A stretch of 63,097 nucleotides of DNA from Deltaproteobacteria bacterium (GTDB lineage Bacteria > Myxococcota_A > Polyangia > Haliangiales > Haliangiaceae). Position numbers and translations under genes: made by a program. Below are positions 18,664-28,010 of this stretch, piece by piece. The notes beneath the pieces were generated by a model. It saw only the letters and a list, made by a program, of their open reading frames with translations, was not told where the DNA came from and did no database searches. Position 1 is the first letter of the stretch. Each line of letters starts with the position of its first letter. The stretch lies in NCBI GenBank assembly GCA_021413675.1, contig JAIOQA010000019.1, forward strand, positions 1-63,097. Direction: 5' to 3'.

Positions 18664-18810
18664 ATGTTGATGATCATCCTCGTCGTGCTCCTGATCGCAT
18701 CTCTCGCTGGCGGTGGCATCGGATACCGGCGCTGGGGCGCCGGCGGGCTGTCGCCTGCGGTCCTGATCGGCATCGTGCTGGTCATCCTGCTGATGAGCGG
18801 ACGGCTCTGA
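18664..18810 (+). CDS. small membrane protein, DUF3309-like
   Basis: This 48-residue ORF runs from ATG 18664 to TGA 18808-18810. It is two hydrophobic segments around a short Tyr/Arg/Trp/Gly turn: a first segment with MIILVVLLIASLAGGG, the turn GYRRWGAGGLSP, and a second with LIGIVLVILLMSG. This layout matches the DUF3309 group of tiny inner-membrane proteins. A second ATG two codons in is an alternative start. Function is unknown. Confidence 0.6.
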   Translation: MLMIILVVLLIASLAGGGIGYRRWGAGGLSPAVLIGIVLVILLMSGRL

Positions 18811-18857
18811 TCCTCGGTCGCTGATCGCGGCCAGGGTTGGCGGTACCATCGATCGCG

Positions 18858-19310
18858 ATGCAACCGCACCCCGGCTTCTTCCCTTACCCGCTGACGATGC
18901 AGCGCGGGATGACCCGCCTGTACGGGCACCTGTTCCTGGCGCCCGGTCGGCTCTACTTCATCTGCGGCAAGCAGGGCGGCACGATGCTCGCGGCGATCGG
19001 CCAGAGCGTCGGCGGCGCGATCGGCGGCGCGCTGATGGGCCTCGGCACGTCGGCGCCCGGCCAGGGCCAGGCTGCGATCGACGAGATCCAGCTGGCGCAC
19101 GCGGTGTCGCAGAACCCGGGCTCGCTGGTCATGGAGGCCGCGGACATCGGCGAGGTGAAGGAGACGATGTGGTGGCGCAAGCTGAAGCACCGCGGGGTCA
19201 CCTATGGCTTCCCGGCCGGGCTCGGCAAGGACCTCAATCGCGCGATGGGCGACTGGTGCCGCTACCACAACGTGAAGCACAAGGGCCTGAAGTACTCGGC
19301 GCCGGCGTGA
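18858..19310 (+). CDS. hypothetical protein with a glycine-zipper segment
   Basis: This 150-residue protein starts at ATG 18858. A hydrophobic Gly-zipper stretch (AIGQSVGGAIGGALMGLG, about residues 46-63) is flanked by soluble segments: an N-terminal RGMTRLYGHLFLAPGRLYF strand pair and a C-terminal basic part with MWWRKLKHRGVTYGFPAG. The N-terminal strand pair looks like a PH/GRAM-type fold start, but I cannot confirm this. There is no signal peptide. Function is unknown. Confidence 0.55.
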   Translation: MQPHPGFFPYPLTMQRGMTRLYGHLFLAPGRLYFICGKQGGTMLAAIGQSVGGAIGGALMGLGTSAPGQGQAAIDEIQLAHAVSQNPGSLVMEAADIGEVKETMWWRKLKHRGVTYGFPAGLGKDLNRAMGDWCRYHNVKHKGLKYSAPA

Positions 19311-19319
19311 GCGCGGCGC

Positions 19320-19775
19320 TCAGGTCGCCGCGTCGACCAGCGTCGGCGCCAGCACGCGCACCAGCTCGGCGGGCGCGAGCTCGACCAGGAAGCCGCGCGC
19401 ACCGCCGTTGATGTAGATGCGGGGCAGGGCGGCGATCGTGCGCTCCAGGTAGATCGGCATCGCGCGCTTCAGGCCGAATGGCGAGGTGCCGCCGACCTGA
19501 TACCCGCTGTGGCGATCGGCGACCTCGGGCGTGCATGGCGCGGTCTGCTTGACGCCGAGCTGGCGCGCCAGGTTCTTGGCCGACACCTCGCGATCGCCGT
19601 GCATCAGGATGCACAGCGGCTTCCTGGCCTCGTCCTCGAAGATCAGCGTCTTGATCACGAGGTGCTCGTCGACGCCCAGCGCGGCGGCCGAGGCGCGGGT
19701 GCCGCCGTGCGGCTCCCAGTCGTAGAGGTGAGGCACGAACTCGACCTTGGCGGCGCGCAGCGCGCGGATCGCCAT
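19320..19775 (-). CDS. ybaK: YbaK/ProX-family aminoacyl-tRNA deacylase
   Basis: This 151-residue protein probably removes wrongly attached amino acids (for example Cys from tRNA-Pro). ATG 19773-19775 gives the usual family length and start (MAIRALRAAKVEFVPHLYDW). Family motifs are LVIKTLIFEDE with its catalytic-type Lys, GDREVSAKNLARQLG, and the Gly-rich GYQVGGTSPFGLKRAMPIY. The frame continues 56 codons upstream with moderately protein-like sequence, so a longer form cannot be excluded. It diverges from the muramidase gene. Confidence 0.85.
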   Translation of the reverse strand: MAIRALRAAKVEFVPHLYDWEPHGGTRASAAALGVDEHLVIKTLIFEDEARKPLCILMHGDREVSAKNLARQLGVKQTAPCTPEVADRHSGYQVGGTSPFGLKRAMPIYLERTIAALPRIYINGGARGFLVELAPAELVRVLAPTLVDAAT

Positions 19776-19966
19776 CGTCACGGGATGCTTCGGGGCCACG
19801 GCCGGAATTTCGCACGAGAGCGCGGTGCCCACGACCGTGTGCAACTCTGGCAGCGCAGCGACCTCGACCACGCGGTGGGGCGTGAGGGCAAGCCTCATGA
19901 TCTCGGGCTCTTGGGCTCGATCGAAATGGTCGTACCAAGGCACGAAGGTTGCTGTAGGTTGCGGCC

Positions 19967-21358
19967 GTGCGCAGTCGCCTCGCCGTCGCGTTCGTCCTCG
20001 CGTCCATCCTCCCGTCCGTCAGTGGCTGCGCGCTCGAGCCAGACACCGGCGCGGCGCAGGACGAGGTCAAGGTCTGCGCGGACGGGCCGACCGTCAGCGG
20101 CATCGACGTCTCGGTGTACCAGGGCAACATCGACTGGGCGGCGGTGAAGGCCTCGGGCATCGACTTCGCGTTCATCCGCAGCTCCGATGGCTTGACCCAC
20201 CCCGACAGCAAGTTCGCGCAGAACTGGGCCGGCGCGAAGTCGGCCGGCGTGATCCGCGGCGTGTACCAGTTCTTCGAGCCCGACGAGGATCCGATCGCGC
20301 AAGCCGACATGATGCTCGACGCGATGGGCCCGCTCGATCCCGGCGATCTGCCGCCGGTGATCGACGTCGAAGCCACCGCGGGCCAGAGCGCGACGACGAT
20401 CGCGAACGGCGTGCGCGCGTGGGTCGAGCACGTGGCCGCGAAGACCGGCCGCACGCCGATCATCTACTCGGGCAAGTACTTCTGGAACGACAACGTCGGT
20501 AGCGCCGACTTCACGGCCTACCCGCTGTGGATCCCGGCGTACGGGCCGGTGTGCCCGGACCTGCCCGATCCGTGGACGCGCTGGGCGTTCTTCCAGTTCT
20601 CGTCGACGGGCTCGGTGCCGGGCATCAGCGGCAACGTCGACATGGACTACTGGAACGGCGACCTCGCGTCGCTGGTCGCCTTCACCCAGGCGACGGTCGC
20701 GTGCGGCGATGGCGTGTGCAGCGCCGCGGAGACCACCGCGTCGTGCGCCGCCGACTGCCCGCCGTGCGGCGTGGTCGATGCGCTCGGCGGCATCATCGAC
20801 GACGGCGACGCCTGCTTCTACGGCGGCGGTGATCCGCAGTACCTGCGCGCGGTCGACGGCGAGGGCTACGACGGCGATCTGATGTGGACGCACACCACCG
20901 ACAGCGCGAGCGAGGCCAACTACGCCGAGTGGACGCTGTACCTCGCCGAGGCCGGGCACTACCGCATCGAGGTCTACACCGCGGCGACCCACGCCAGGTC
21001 GAAGCAGGCGGCGTACCGCGTGATCCACGGCGGCGGCGCGGACACGATCACGATCGATCAGACCGCGCTCGATGGCTGGCAGACGCTCGGCGAGTTCCCG
21101 CTCGCGGCGGGCGGCGATCAGGCGGTGCGGCTCGGCGACAACACCGGCGAGCCCGGCGCGGGCAACGTGGAGCTGGCGTTCGATGCGATCCGCCTGACGC
21201 GGCTCGATCCGACCGACCCGGGTGGCGGCGGTGGCGGTGGGGGCGGCGGCGGCGCGGACGGCGACGTGAGCTCGGGCTGCAGCGCCGGCGGTGGCGGCGG
21301 TGGCGGGCTGGTGGTGATCGCGCTGGGCATGATCGTCGCGCGGCGCCGGCGGCGCTGA
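19967..21358 (+). CDS. secreted GH25 muramidase with MYXO-CTERM-like tail
   Basis: This 463-residue protein is predicted to cut peptidoglycan. GTG 19967 gives a signal peptide ending at VSGCALEP (possible lipobox). The GH25 lysozyme domain spans about residues 43-235: GIDVSVYQGNIDWAAVK, FAFIRSSDG, PPVIDVEA with catalytic acids, and YSGKYFWND. A Cys-rich knot (CGDGVCSAAETTASCAADC) and a beta-sandwich carbohydrate-binding-like domain follow. The end is a poly-Gly linker, GCSAGG, a hydrophobic stretch and RRRRR, the layout of the MYXO-CTERM surface-anchoring signal. A role in predation or wall turnover is inference. Confidence 0.87.
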   Translation: MRSRLAVAFVLASILPSVSGCALEPDTGAAQDEVKVCADGPTVSGIDVSVYQGNIDWAAVKASGIDFAFIRSSDGLTHPDSKFAQNWAGAKSAGVIRGVYQFFEPDEDPIAQADMMLDAMGPLDPGDLPPVIDVEATAGQSATTIANGVRAWVEHVAAKTGRTPIIYSGKYFWNDNVGSADFTAYPLWIPAYGPVCPDLPDPWTRWAFFQFSSTGSVPGISGNVDMDYWNGDLASLVAFTQATVACGDGVCSAAETTASCAADCPPCGVVDALGGIIDDGDACFYGGGDPQYLRAVDGEGYDGDLMWTHTTDSASEANYAEWTLYLAEAGHYRIEVYTAATHARSKQAAYRVIHGGGADTITIDQTALDGWQTLGEFPLAAGGDQAVRLGDNTGEPGAGNVELAFDAIRLTRLDPTDPGGGGGGGGGGGADGDVSSGCSAGGGGGGGLVVIALGMIVARRRRR

Positions 21359-21391
21359 GCGCGCCACGCGCGCGTGCGGCATGATGCGCGC

Positions 21392-22417
21392 GTGGGTACG
21401 ATCGCGATGGTTCATGAGCGGCCGGCGATGTACGTCGGCAGCCTCGACGGCGAGGGCGTGCTGCACCTCGCGGGCGAGGTCATCGATAACGCGGTCAAAC
21501 ACGGCGCGGGGCGCGCGACGCGTCTCGATGTCCGGGTCGAGGAGGACGGCGCGATCGCGATCGAGGACGACGGCCCCGGGTTCGCGGTCGCCGACGCCGC
21601 CGCGCTGATCACGCAGCTGACAACCTGGTCGATGGTGCCCGTCGCGGATCGCCGCCCCGGTATGGACCTCGGCGTGCACGGGTCGGGGTTGATGGTGGTC
21701 AACGCGGTGTCATCGCGGTTCGAGGTGACGAGCGTGCGCGACGGCCGCGAGACCCGCGTCGCGTTCGCGCGCGGCGCGCTCGTCGGCGAGGTGATCACGG
21801 TCGAGACCTCGCGCGCCTCCGGGGTGCGCGTGCGGTTCGTTCCCGATGCGGGGCTCTTCGGCCCGGCGCGGGTGCCGCGGGCCGAGCTCAGCCGTCGCCT
21901 CGAGGACGTCGCGTTCCTGCTGCCCGCGCTGCGCGTATCGTGGTCGTTCGCCAGCGACGCGGCCGCGGCCGGCGGGCTCGTCGAGCGGGTCGCGCGTAGC
22001 GCCCGCGGTGCGCGCGGCGAGCGCACGACGATCGCGCATCATCGCGCGACGGTCACCGACGAGCGCGGGCCGATCGCCATCGAGGTCGCGCTGGCGTGGC
22101 GCCCGGACGCTGGCTCGCCCCGCTTCGACACGTTCGCCAACCTCGCGCGCACCGTCGGTGGCACGCACCTCGACGGCCTCATCGACGCGCTGGTGGAGTT
22201 CTTCGCGGGCTCGCGCCGCGCGGTGACCACCGGCCTGTGCGCGGTGGTCGCGATCGTCCTGCCCGGGCCGCAGTACGGCGACTACCGCAAGGCGCGGCTC
22301 ACGTCACCGGTGGCCCGCGGCATCGCGAAGGCCGCGACCCTGGCCGCGCTCGCCACATGGGAAGTCGCGCATCCTGCCGATGCGGCGGCGCGGCGCGCGG
22401 CGATCGCAGCTGGCTGA
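21392..22417 (+). CDS. stand-alone GyrB/ParE-type GHKL ATPase without TOPRIM
   Basis: This 341-residue protein resembles only the N-terminal half of a type IIA topoisomerase B subunit. Seen in order: ERPAMYVGSLDGEGVLHLA, N-box EVIDNAVKH, G1 box IEDDGPGF, G2-like DLGVHGSGLMVVNAVS, then a transducer-like region ending with a QTK-loop equivalent in PQYGDYRKARLTSP. Normal GyrB is about 800 residues; the TOPRIM and tail domains are absent. The ATP-binding residues look intact, so it may still bind ATP. GTG 21392 is chosen for the family-like start; ATG 21407 is possible. Function is unknown. Confidence 0.72.
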   Translation: MGTIAMVHERPAMYVGSLDGEGVLHLAGEVIDNAVKHGAGRATRLDVRVEEDGAIAIEDDGPGFAVADAAALITQLTTWSMVPVADRRPGMDLGVHGSGLMVVNAVSSRFEVTSVRDGRETRVAFARGALVGEVITVETSRASGVRVRFVPDAGLFGPARVPRAELSRRLEDVAFLLPALRVSWSFASDAAAAGGLVERVARSARGARGERTTIAHHRATVTDERGPIAIEVALAWRPDAGSPRFDTFANLARTVGGTHLDGLIDALVEFFAGSRRAVTTGLCAVVAIVLPGPQYGDYRKARLTSPVARGIAKAATLAALATWEVAHPADAAARRAAIAAG

Positions 22418-22432
22418 GCGCTTTGCCCGACC

Positions 22433-23182
22433 TCAGCGTGCGCGCGCGTAGCGGCCCGGCGTGGTGCCCACGATCCGCCGGAAGTGCCGGTTGAGCAGGC
22501 TCTGATCGCAGAACCCGACCAGCGACGCGACCTCGCCCGGTCGCACGCCACCGGCGAGCAGCCGCTTCGCGCGCGCGATCCGCAGCCGGATCTGGTACGC
22601 GTGCGGCGGCATGCCGACCTGCGCCCGGAACGCGCGACACAGGTGGAACTTGTCGATGCCGGCATGCGCGGCGAGGGTGTCGAGCGCGACCGCATCCGCG
22701 ACGCGCGCGCGCAGCAGCTCGATCGAGCGCCGCACCGGCGCCGCATAGGAGGTCGCGCCGGTCTCGAGCGACGCGAACACCGCGGTCGCCTCGGCGACGG
22801 CGCTCTCGAGCTCGAGCCGCTCCGCGCCGGCCGCGACCGCGTCGTGCAGGCGATGGAACGGCGCGCCGCGCGGATCGCCGGCCGGGATGAAGCGCTGCGG
22901 CCGCACCTTGCCGCCCAGCGCGGCGACCTCGGGCAGCGCGACGATGTCGAAGCCGATCGGCCCATCGCGCCAGAGATCGTGGTGGACATCGCCCGGTTGC
23001 TTGAGCTGGAGCGCGCCGGGCTCGCCCCGGAACACCTTGCCCGCGGTCCACCACTCGGCGCGGCCACGATCGAGGCGCACGACCCCGGTGAACTCCTTCA
23101 CGCCCCTGCACAGCTCGGTGCTGATCCAGCGGCTCGCGACGAGGCCTGGCATCGACGTCGGCAGCGGTACGGAGCGGGTCAC
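22433..23182 (-). CDS. AraC-family transcriptional regulator
   Basis: This 249-residue regulator has an N-terminal cupin-like sensing region (LQLKQPGDVHHDLW) and a C-terminal double helix-turn-helix. The first helix pair is LDTLAAHAGIDKFHLCRAFRAQ, the second EVASLVGFCDQSLLNRHFRR, closed by GTTPGRYARAR. GTG 23180-23182 is chosen because longer forms would run across the inverted repeat at 23221-23254. It is divergent from the SDR gene at 23293 and probably controls it and itself. Confidence 0.82.
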   Translation of the reverse strand: MTRSVPLPTSMPGLVASRWISTELCRGVKEFTGVVRLDRGRAEWWTAGKVFRGEPGALQLKQPGDVHHDLWRDGPIGFDIVALPEVAALGGKVRPQRFIPAGDPRGAPFHRLHDAVAAGAERLELESAVAEATAVFASLETGATSYAAPVRRSIELLRARVADAVALDTLAAHAGIDKFHLCRAFRAQVGMPPHAYQIRLRIARAKRLLAGGVRPGEVASLVGFCDQSLLNRHFRRIVGTTPGRYARAR

Positions 23183-23220
23183 GCGTCCAGGGTACGACCC
23201 CGAGCCGCGGCTGGCTTGGA

Positions 23221-23254
23221 CGTTCTTGGCTGACCGATCGGGTAGCCAAGAACG
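23221..23254. promoter_or_regulatory. perfect 11-bp inverted repeat, probable operator
   Basis: CGTTCTTGGCT (23221-23231) and AGCCAAGAACG (23244-23254) are exact reverse complements separated by 12 bases. Centre-to-centre spacing is about two helical turns. The site lies in the 110-base divergent region between the AraC-type and SDR genes and is less GC-rich than its surroundings. This is the expected place and shape for a dimeric regulator's binding site; a transcribed hairpin is the alternative. Confidence 0.6.
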
Positions 23255-23292
23255 CTCAATCCCGTCATCGCCGCGATCGCTATGACGGCGCG

Positions 23293-24009
23293 ATGCAAAC
23301 ACCACTCGTCGCCCTGATCACCGGGGCCAACAAGGGAATCGGTCTCGCCATCGCCCGGTCGCTCGCCGCGAAGGGCCTCGCGGTGCTCGTCGGCGCGCGC
23401 GATCTCGCGCTCGGCGAGGCCGCGGCTGCATCGATCGGCGGGACGGCGCGCGCGATCGCGCTCGACGTCACGTCGCCGCTGTCGATCGCCGCGGCCGCGG
23501 CCGCGATCCGCCGCGAGGTCGGCCGGCTCGCTGTCCTCGTCAACAACGCCGGCATCGCGCGCGCGGGCGGCCCGCCGAGCTCCGCCGCCCTCGACGAGGC
23601 GCGCGCGGTGTTCGAGACCAACGTGCTCGGCGTCATCGCGGTGACCCAGGCGATGCTGCCGCTCCTGCGCGAGGCGCCGGCGGGCCGGATCGTCAACGTC
23701 TCGAGCAGCCTCGGCTCGCTGACGGTGATCGGCGCGCCGGGCTCGCCGTGGCCCGGCGTGGCGGGCGTCGCTTACGGCCCCTCGAAGGCGGCGCTGAACG
23801 CGGTCACGATCGCGTTCGCGCACGAGCTGGCGGATACCGCGATCAAGGTGAACGCCGCGTGCCCGGGCTACACCGCGACCGATCTCACCGGCCATCGCGG
23901 CCCACGCACCGCCCTGCAAGCCGCGCGTGAACCGGTGCGCCTCGCGCTGCTCGCCGACGACGGCCCGACCGGCGGGTTCACGAACGAGGACGGTCCGCTG
24001 CCCTGGTAG
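23293..24009 (+). CDS. short-chain dehydrogenase/reductase (SDR)
   Basis: This 238-residue NAD(P)-dependent oxidoreductase has the nucleotide motif TGANKGIG near residue 11, the structural NNAG, catalytic Ser within VNVSSSLGS, and the YGPSKAALN segment carrying the active-site Tyr and Lys. The pattern with TGANKGIG and a late PGYTATDLTGHRG loop is that of classical SDRs often annotated as carbonyl reductases acting on aldehydes or quinones; the substrate is not readable. It is divergent from an AraC-type regulator across the perfect inverted repeat at 23221-23254. Confidence 0.9.
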   Translation: MQTPLVALITGANKGIGLAIARSLAAKGLAVLVGARDLALGEAAAASIGGTARAIALDVTSPLSIAAAAAAIRREVGRLAVLVNNAGIARAGGPPSSAALDEARAVFETNVLGVIAVTQAMLPLLREAPAGRIVNVSSSLGSLTVIGAPGSPWPGVAGVAYGPSKAALNAVTIAFAHELADTAIKVNAACPGYTATDLTGHRGPRTALQAAREPVRLALLADDGPTGGFTNEDGPLPW

Positions 24010-24030
24010 CTCGCGCGGCCGCAGCGCGGA

Positions 24031-25398
24031 TCACTCAGCGTTGGTCTCGTCCTTGCCGGCGAGATCGACCAGCTCGGCGTGCTTCGCGATGTAGCGCCGC
24101 AGCTGGTTGCGGTGCAGGCCGAGCACCTTGGCGGTGCGCGTGACGTTGCCGCCCTCGGCGGTGAGCGCGGCGACGATCGTGTCGTGCTCGGGCAGGACCG
24201 CGCGCTTGCCCAGCATCGGGCTGGTCGCGTTGCTCTGCAGGTCGAGCGTGGCCGGGCCGACCGCGCTGTCGACGATCATGCCGGCGGAGGCGTCGAGGTC
24301 CTCGGCGCGCACCAGCTTCTTGCCGTTGTCGCGCGCGGCGAACGCGGCGCGCCGGACCTCGCCGATGAGCTCGCGCACGTTGCCGGGCCACGGCCGCAGG
24401 AGGCACGCCTCGATCAGCGTCGAGTGCACGCCGAGCTCGGGCGCGGCCCGGGTCAGCTCGCGCGCGGCGATCCACGCGATGTCCTCGAGCCGCTGGCGCA
24501 GCGGCGGCAGGCGGATCTCGGGGCGTCCGACGCGGTAGTAGAGATCGTCGCGGAACCGGCCCGCGGCGACGTCGGCGCGCAGATCGCGGAGCGTGGCCGC
24601 GACCAGGCGCAGCTCGACCGGCCGCGGCTTGGCCGCGCCCAGCGGCAGGACCTCGCGGGTCTCGAGCACGCGCAGGAGCTTGGCCTGCACCGCCAGCTCG
24701 AGCTCGCCGATCTCGTCGAGGAAGAGCGTGCCGCCGTCGGCCGCGGCCAGGTAGCCATCGACGTCGCGGTCGGCGCCCGAGTACGCGCCCTTGCGCGCGC
24801 CGAACAGCAGGCGCTCGGCGACGCCGGCGGGGATCGCGGCGCAGTTGACCGCGATCAGCTCGCCGCGCGCGCCGGTCGCGCGGTGAAACGCGCGCGCCGC
24901 GAGCTCCTTGCCGGTGCCGCTCTCGCCCGAGATCAGCGCGCCGTCGCCGTTCTGCGCGGCGCGCGTGAGCTGCGTCCACGCCTGCGCGAGGGTCGGGCCG
25001 ATCACGCTGTCGGCGTCGAAGCGCATGTCGGCGCCCTCGAACCGGCGCACGTCGGCGAGCAGGATCCCGACGGTGCGCCCGGCGCGGACCACGCACGGCG
25101 GCATGACCGTGATCTCGCCGTCGATGACCGGCTGTCCACCGGCGTAGGTGCCGTTGCGGCTGCCGAGGTCGGCGACCGCGAAGCTCGGGCCGTGCCAGCG
25201 CACCCTCGCGTGCTGGCGCGAGATCCGGTCATCGGTGGTGGTCGGGCCCAGCAGCTCGCGCCCGAGCACGAGGCCGCTCGCGGAGATGCGGAACGCCTGG
25301 AGCATCGGCACATCGCCGCTCCAGACGATCACCATGCCGGGCTGCGCCGGCTCGTCGTCCCCGCCGGGGATCTCGCTCTCGCGAGCCGTCTGCCACAT
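24031..25398 (-). CDS. FHA-domain sigma54-dependent transcriptional activator
   Basis: This 455-residue regulator has an FHA phosphothreonine-binding domain at about 22-118 ([26 protein letters not shown]). The AAA+ sigma54-interaction domain follows: Walker A GESGTGKE (158-165), GAYSGA (204-209) in place of the usual GAFTGA, Walker [13 protein letters not shown] and the R-finger region. A Fis-type HTH closes it ([20 protein letters not shown]). FHA-sigma54 proteins are typical of myxobacteria, where serine/threonine kinases feed them. ATG 25396-25398 is chosen; the upstream open frame is Arg/Pro shadow. Confidence 0.92.
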   Translation of the reverse strand: MWQTARESEIPGGDDEPAQPGMVIVWSGDVPMLQAFRISASGLVLGRELLGPTTTDDRISRQHARVRWHGPSFAVADLGSRNGTYAGGQPVIDGEITVMPPCVVRAGRTVGILLADVRRFEGADMRFDADSVIGPTLAQAWTQLTRAAQNGDGALISGESGTGKELAARAFHRATGARGELIAVNCAAIPAGVAERLLFGARKGAYSGADRDVDGYLAAADGGTLFLDEIGELELAVQAKLLRVLETREVLPLGAAKPRPVELRLVAATLRDLRADVAAGRFRDDLYYRVGRPEIRLPPLRQRLEDIAWIAARELTRAAPELGVHSTLIEACLLRPWPGNVRELIGEVRRAAFAARDNGKKLVRAEDLDASAGMIVDSAVGPATLDLQSNATSPMLGKRAVLPEHDTIVAALTAEGGNVTRTAKVLGLHRNQLRRYIAKHAELVDLAGKDETNAE

Positions 25399-25616
25399 CG
25401 CCCCGAGTATAGAGGCAGGTGGCCGCCGACGGTCGGGTCGCGGCACGTTCGTGAGCCGAGCGTGAGCCGCGCGGGCACGCGTGCCGGGCACGTGCCGTGG
25501 CCCCACGCGATTTCGCGATGCGCGTCGCGCGGCCTCGGCTGGCGCGCGGCTTGCGAAGGGACTTCCGCATCGCGGCCTTCGCCGCGCTTCGCTTCCTTCA
25601 CGCCGAGAGGTTCGCC

Positions 25617-27986
25617 ATGTCCCACGATCCCCGCTTCCAGCATGCGTCGACCGGCGACGTGCTCCCAGCGCGCCTGAGCGACGCCATTCCGCCCGGTCGC
25701 GTGACCCTGACCCAGCGCATGGCGCGCGGCACGGGGCCGAGCGCGCCAGCGACGGTCGCGCTCGATCCGGTCGCGCTCGTCCAGCGCCATCGCATGCAGG
25801 ACATCGGGATGGCCGAGGCGATGGGCTTCCCCGCCGAGTCCGTGTCGATCGTGCAGCGCCACGGCGACGCCCACACCGGCCTCGCGGATCACGACGTGCG
25901 GGCGATCGCCGCGCAGGGCGTGAGCGGCAGCGGGACCGCGCTGCCGCACCTCGACATCATCCAGCGCTCGTTCGGCGCGCACGACGTCAGCGGCGTGCGC
26001 GCGCACGTCGGCGGCGCCGCCGCACAGGCCTCCGAGGCGCTCGGTGCCGATGCGTACGCGACCGGCTCGAGCGTCGCGTTCCGCGAGTCACCGAGCCTGT
26101 TCATCGCCGCGCACGAGGCCGCGCACGTCGTGCAGCAGCGCGCCGGCGTGCACTTCTTCGGCGCGGTCGGCCAGGCCGGCGACGCGTACGAGCAGCACGC
26201 GGATGCGGTGGCGGCGCGGGTGGTCGCGGGGCAGAGCGCGGAGGATCTGCTCGGGGGCGGGGCGGGCGTGGCATGTGGCGAGGCGCTGGTACAGCGCAAG
26301 GAGACGGGCAAGATCGCGGTCGAGCTCAGCTGGGCGGCAGAGCCGCGCCCGTTTCGCCTCGCGGATCACAAACCCCAGTCGGTGCCTGGGATGGTGAAGC
26401 TGGACGCCGCGAGTCTCCTGGACGTGAGCACCCGCGGCGGCGTCTTGCCGGAAGTCGCCGAGGCGGAACGCGTGGCGAAGGAGGACCCGCTACACCCGCT
26501 TCCGGTGGTCGATCCCGACACCGGGATGAGCCTCGCATGGTCACAGCTCCGGATCGACGTGAACACGATCTACGGCGCGTGGAACGAGGGCGTCGGCAAC
26601 TTCAAGCAGCTCATGGGCGAGGTCGATCAGGGCACGATGAAGCAGCTGCGCGACCAGGAGGACTGGAAGCGACCCGAGGGATTTCAGGGCAACCTCCTCG
26701 ACCTCGCCGAGAGCCAGGTCGTCGCGTCGACGCGTGACACGGCGTTGACGGTGGGCGACCTCGGGAATCAGGCGATCTCCGCGGGCGATCGACAGCTCCT
26801 CGTGCACGCGGCGGGCGAAGAGGTCAGGCCGTCAGCCGGCGAGGCCCGCGCGCCGGTCCGCGAGGCGTATCAGAAGGTGCGGCAGGCCGACACCGACCTC
26901 GCGAGCGCCGTGCAAGATGCAGCCGGTGCGGCGCACGGGTTGCAGAAAGCCCTGCACGAGCGCAAGGCGGTCATCCTGGGGCGCCAGTTGTCCACCGCGC
27001 AAGCCGCGGCGCAGGATGCCGCGCAGCACAAGGCGAGGCTCGAAGCGGACAAGGCGTTCTGGCTGAGCGCCGTCGGTGGGGTCTTCAAGGCCGTCGAGTT
27101 CGGCCTTGGTGGTTACGTGACCGGTGCGGCGGCGATCGCGGCCATGCCGCCGACAATCGCAGCGGCCTCCAGCGGCGGCGCGTTCCCCGAACCGTGGTTG
27201 GAGTTCTCGCCCGAGGGCACGGCCGCCAAGGCGAAGGCGGCCGGGACCGGGATCGCGAAGGACACCGCCACCGCGATCGGCGGCAACGCGGCTCACGACG
27301 TCGTCGGCATGATCGCGGAGGGGCTCGTGTCGCTCGCGTTCAAGTCGCGGATGGACGCTGCCGATGCCGCGATCAGCAAGGCGGAGGCCGACATCGCGAA
27401 GCTCGCGGGCGAGATCCAGACGGAGAAGGAAGGCGCGGCCAGCGAGGGTGTCGGCGAGAAGTTCCACGCCCTCGAGTCGGCACGGGTGCGGGTCATCGGC
27501 GCAAAGCAAGCGGTCAGCACGGCCTACAGCGATCTCGCGACGGCGATTCGCGGGTCCAACGCCGCGCACGCCTCGGATGCGGCGCCCGCTGCGGCGCCGT
27601 CGGCGCTGGCGGGGATCCCGCTGGTCGGCGGGCTCTTCGGCGGCGGGACGGCGAAGCCCGTCGACGCTTCGAGCCAGGAATCGGCCGCCAAGATGGCCGG
27701 CATGATCGCGGCGATTCCCATCGCGCGCTCGGTGGTCGGTCGCCTCACGAATACGCTCGCGCAGATGCAGCTTCCACGCCCCACGGACATTTCGTTCCAG
27801 GGGTACGCCCTGTGGGAGTCGATGGAGCTGCACGAGGGCCACCACACCTACGCGACCACCGCCGACCTGCATGGCAAGACCCAGTACGCGCAGGGCCTGG
27901 TTCAGGAGGAGATCGATCTCTGGCAGTCGCGGCTTGCGAGCATGGAGGAGGAGCTTGCGCTGGTGCAGGGCGGCATACGCCGCTGA
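25617..27986 (+). CDS. DUF4157-domain protein, possible eCIS-type cargo or effector
   Basis: This 789-residue protein starts at ATG 25617 with a GAGAGG ribosome-binding site. Residues about 105-205 form a DUF4157 domain: [29 protein letters not shown] and the zinc-metallopeptidase motif HEAAH (166-170) followed by VVQQRAG. DUF4157 is known from proteins loaded onto extracellular contractile injection systems and from orphan myxobacterial proteins. The remaining 580 residues are unrecognised: long Ala/Lys/Glu/Gln helices, one hydrophobic stretch near residue 500 ([20 protein letters not shown]), and a His-rich LHEGHHTY near the end. No injection-system genes lie in this window. Confidence 0.72.
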   Translation: MSHDPRFQHASTGDVLPARLSDAIPPGRVTLTQRMARGTGPSAPATVALDPVALVQRHRMQDIGMAEAMGFPAESVSIVQRHGDAHTGLADHDVRAIAAQGVSGSGTALPHLDIIQRSFGAHDVSGVRAHVGGAAAQASEALGADAYATGSSVAFRESPSLFIAAHEAAHVVQQRAGVHFFGAVGQAGDAYEQHADAVAARVVAGQSAEDLLGGGAGVACGEALVQRKETGKIAVELSWAAEPRPFRLADHKPQSVPGMVKLDAASLLDVSTRGGVLPEVAEAERVAKEDPLHPLPVVDPDTGMSLAWSQLRIDVNTIYGAWNEGVGNFKQLMGEVDQGTMKQLRDQEDWKRPEGFQGNLLDLAESQVVASTRDTALTVGDLGNQAISAGDRQLLVHAAGEEVRPSAGEARAPVREAYQKVRQADTDLASAVQDAAGAAHGLQKALHERKAVILGRQLSTAQAAAQDAAQHKARLEADKAFWLSAVGGVFKAVEFGLGGYVTGAAAIAAMPPTIAAASSGGAFPEPWLEFSPEGTAAKAKAAGTGIAKDTATAIGGNAAHDVVGMIAEGLVSLAFKSRMDAADAAISKAEADIAKLAGEIQTEKEGAASEGVGEKFHALESARVRVIGAKQAVSTAYSDLATAIRGSNAAHASDAAPAAAPSALAGIPLVGGLFGGGTAKPVDASSQESAAKMAGMIAAIPIARSVVGRLTNTLAQMQLPRPTDISFQGYALWESMELHEGHHTYATTADLHGKTQYAQGLVQEEIDLWQSRLASMEEELALVQGGIRR

Positions 27987-28010
27987 CGGGCGCGTGCTAC
28001 GAACCGTCCG

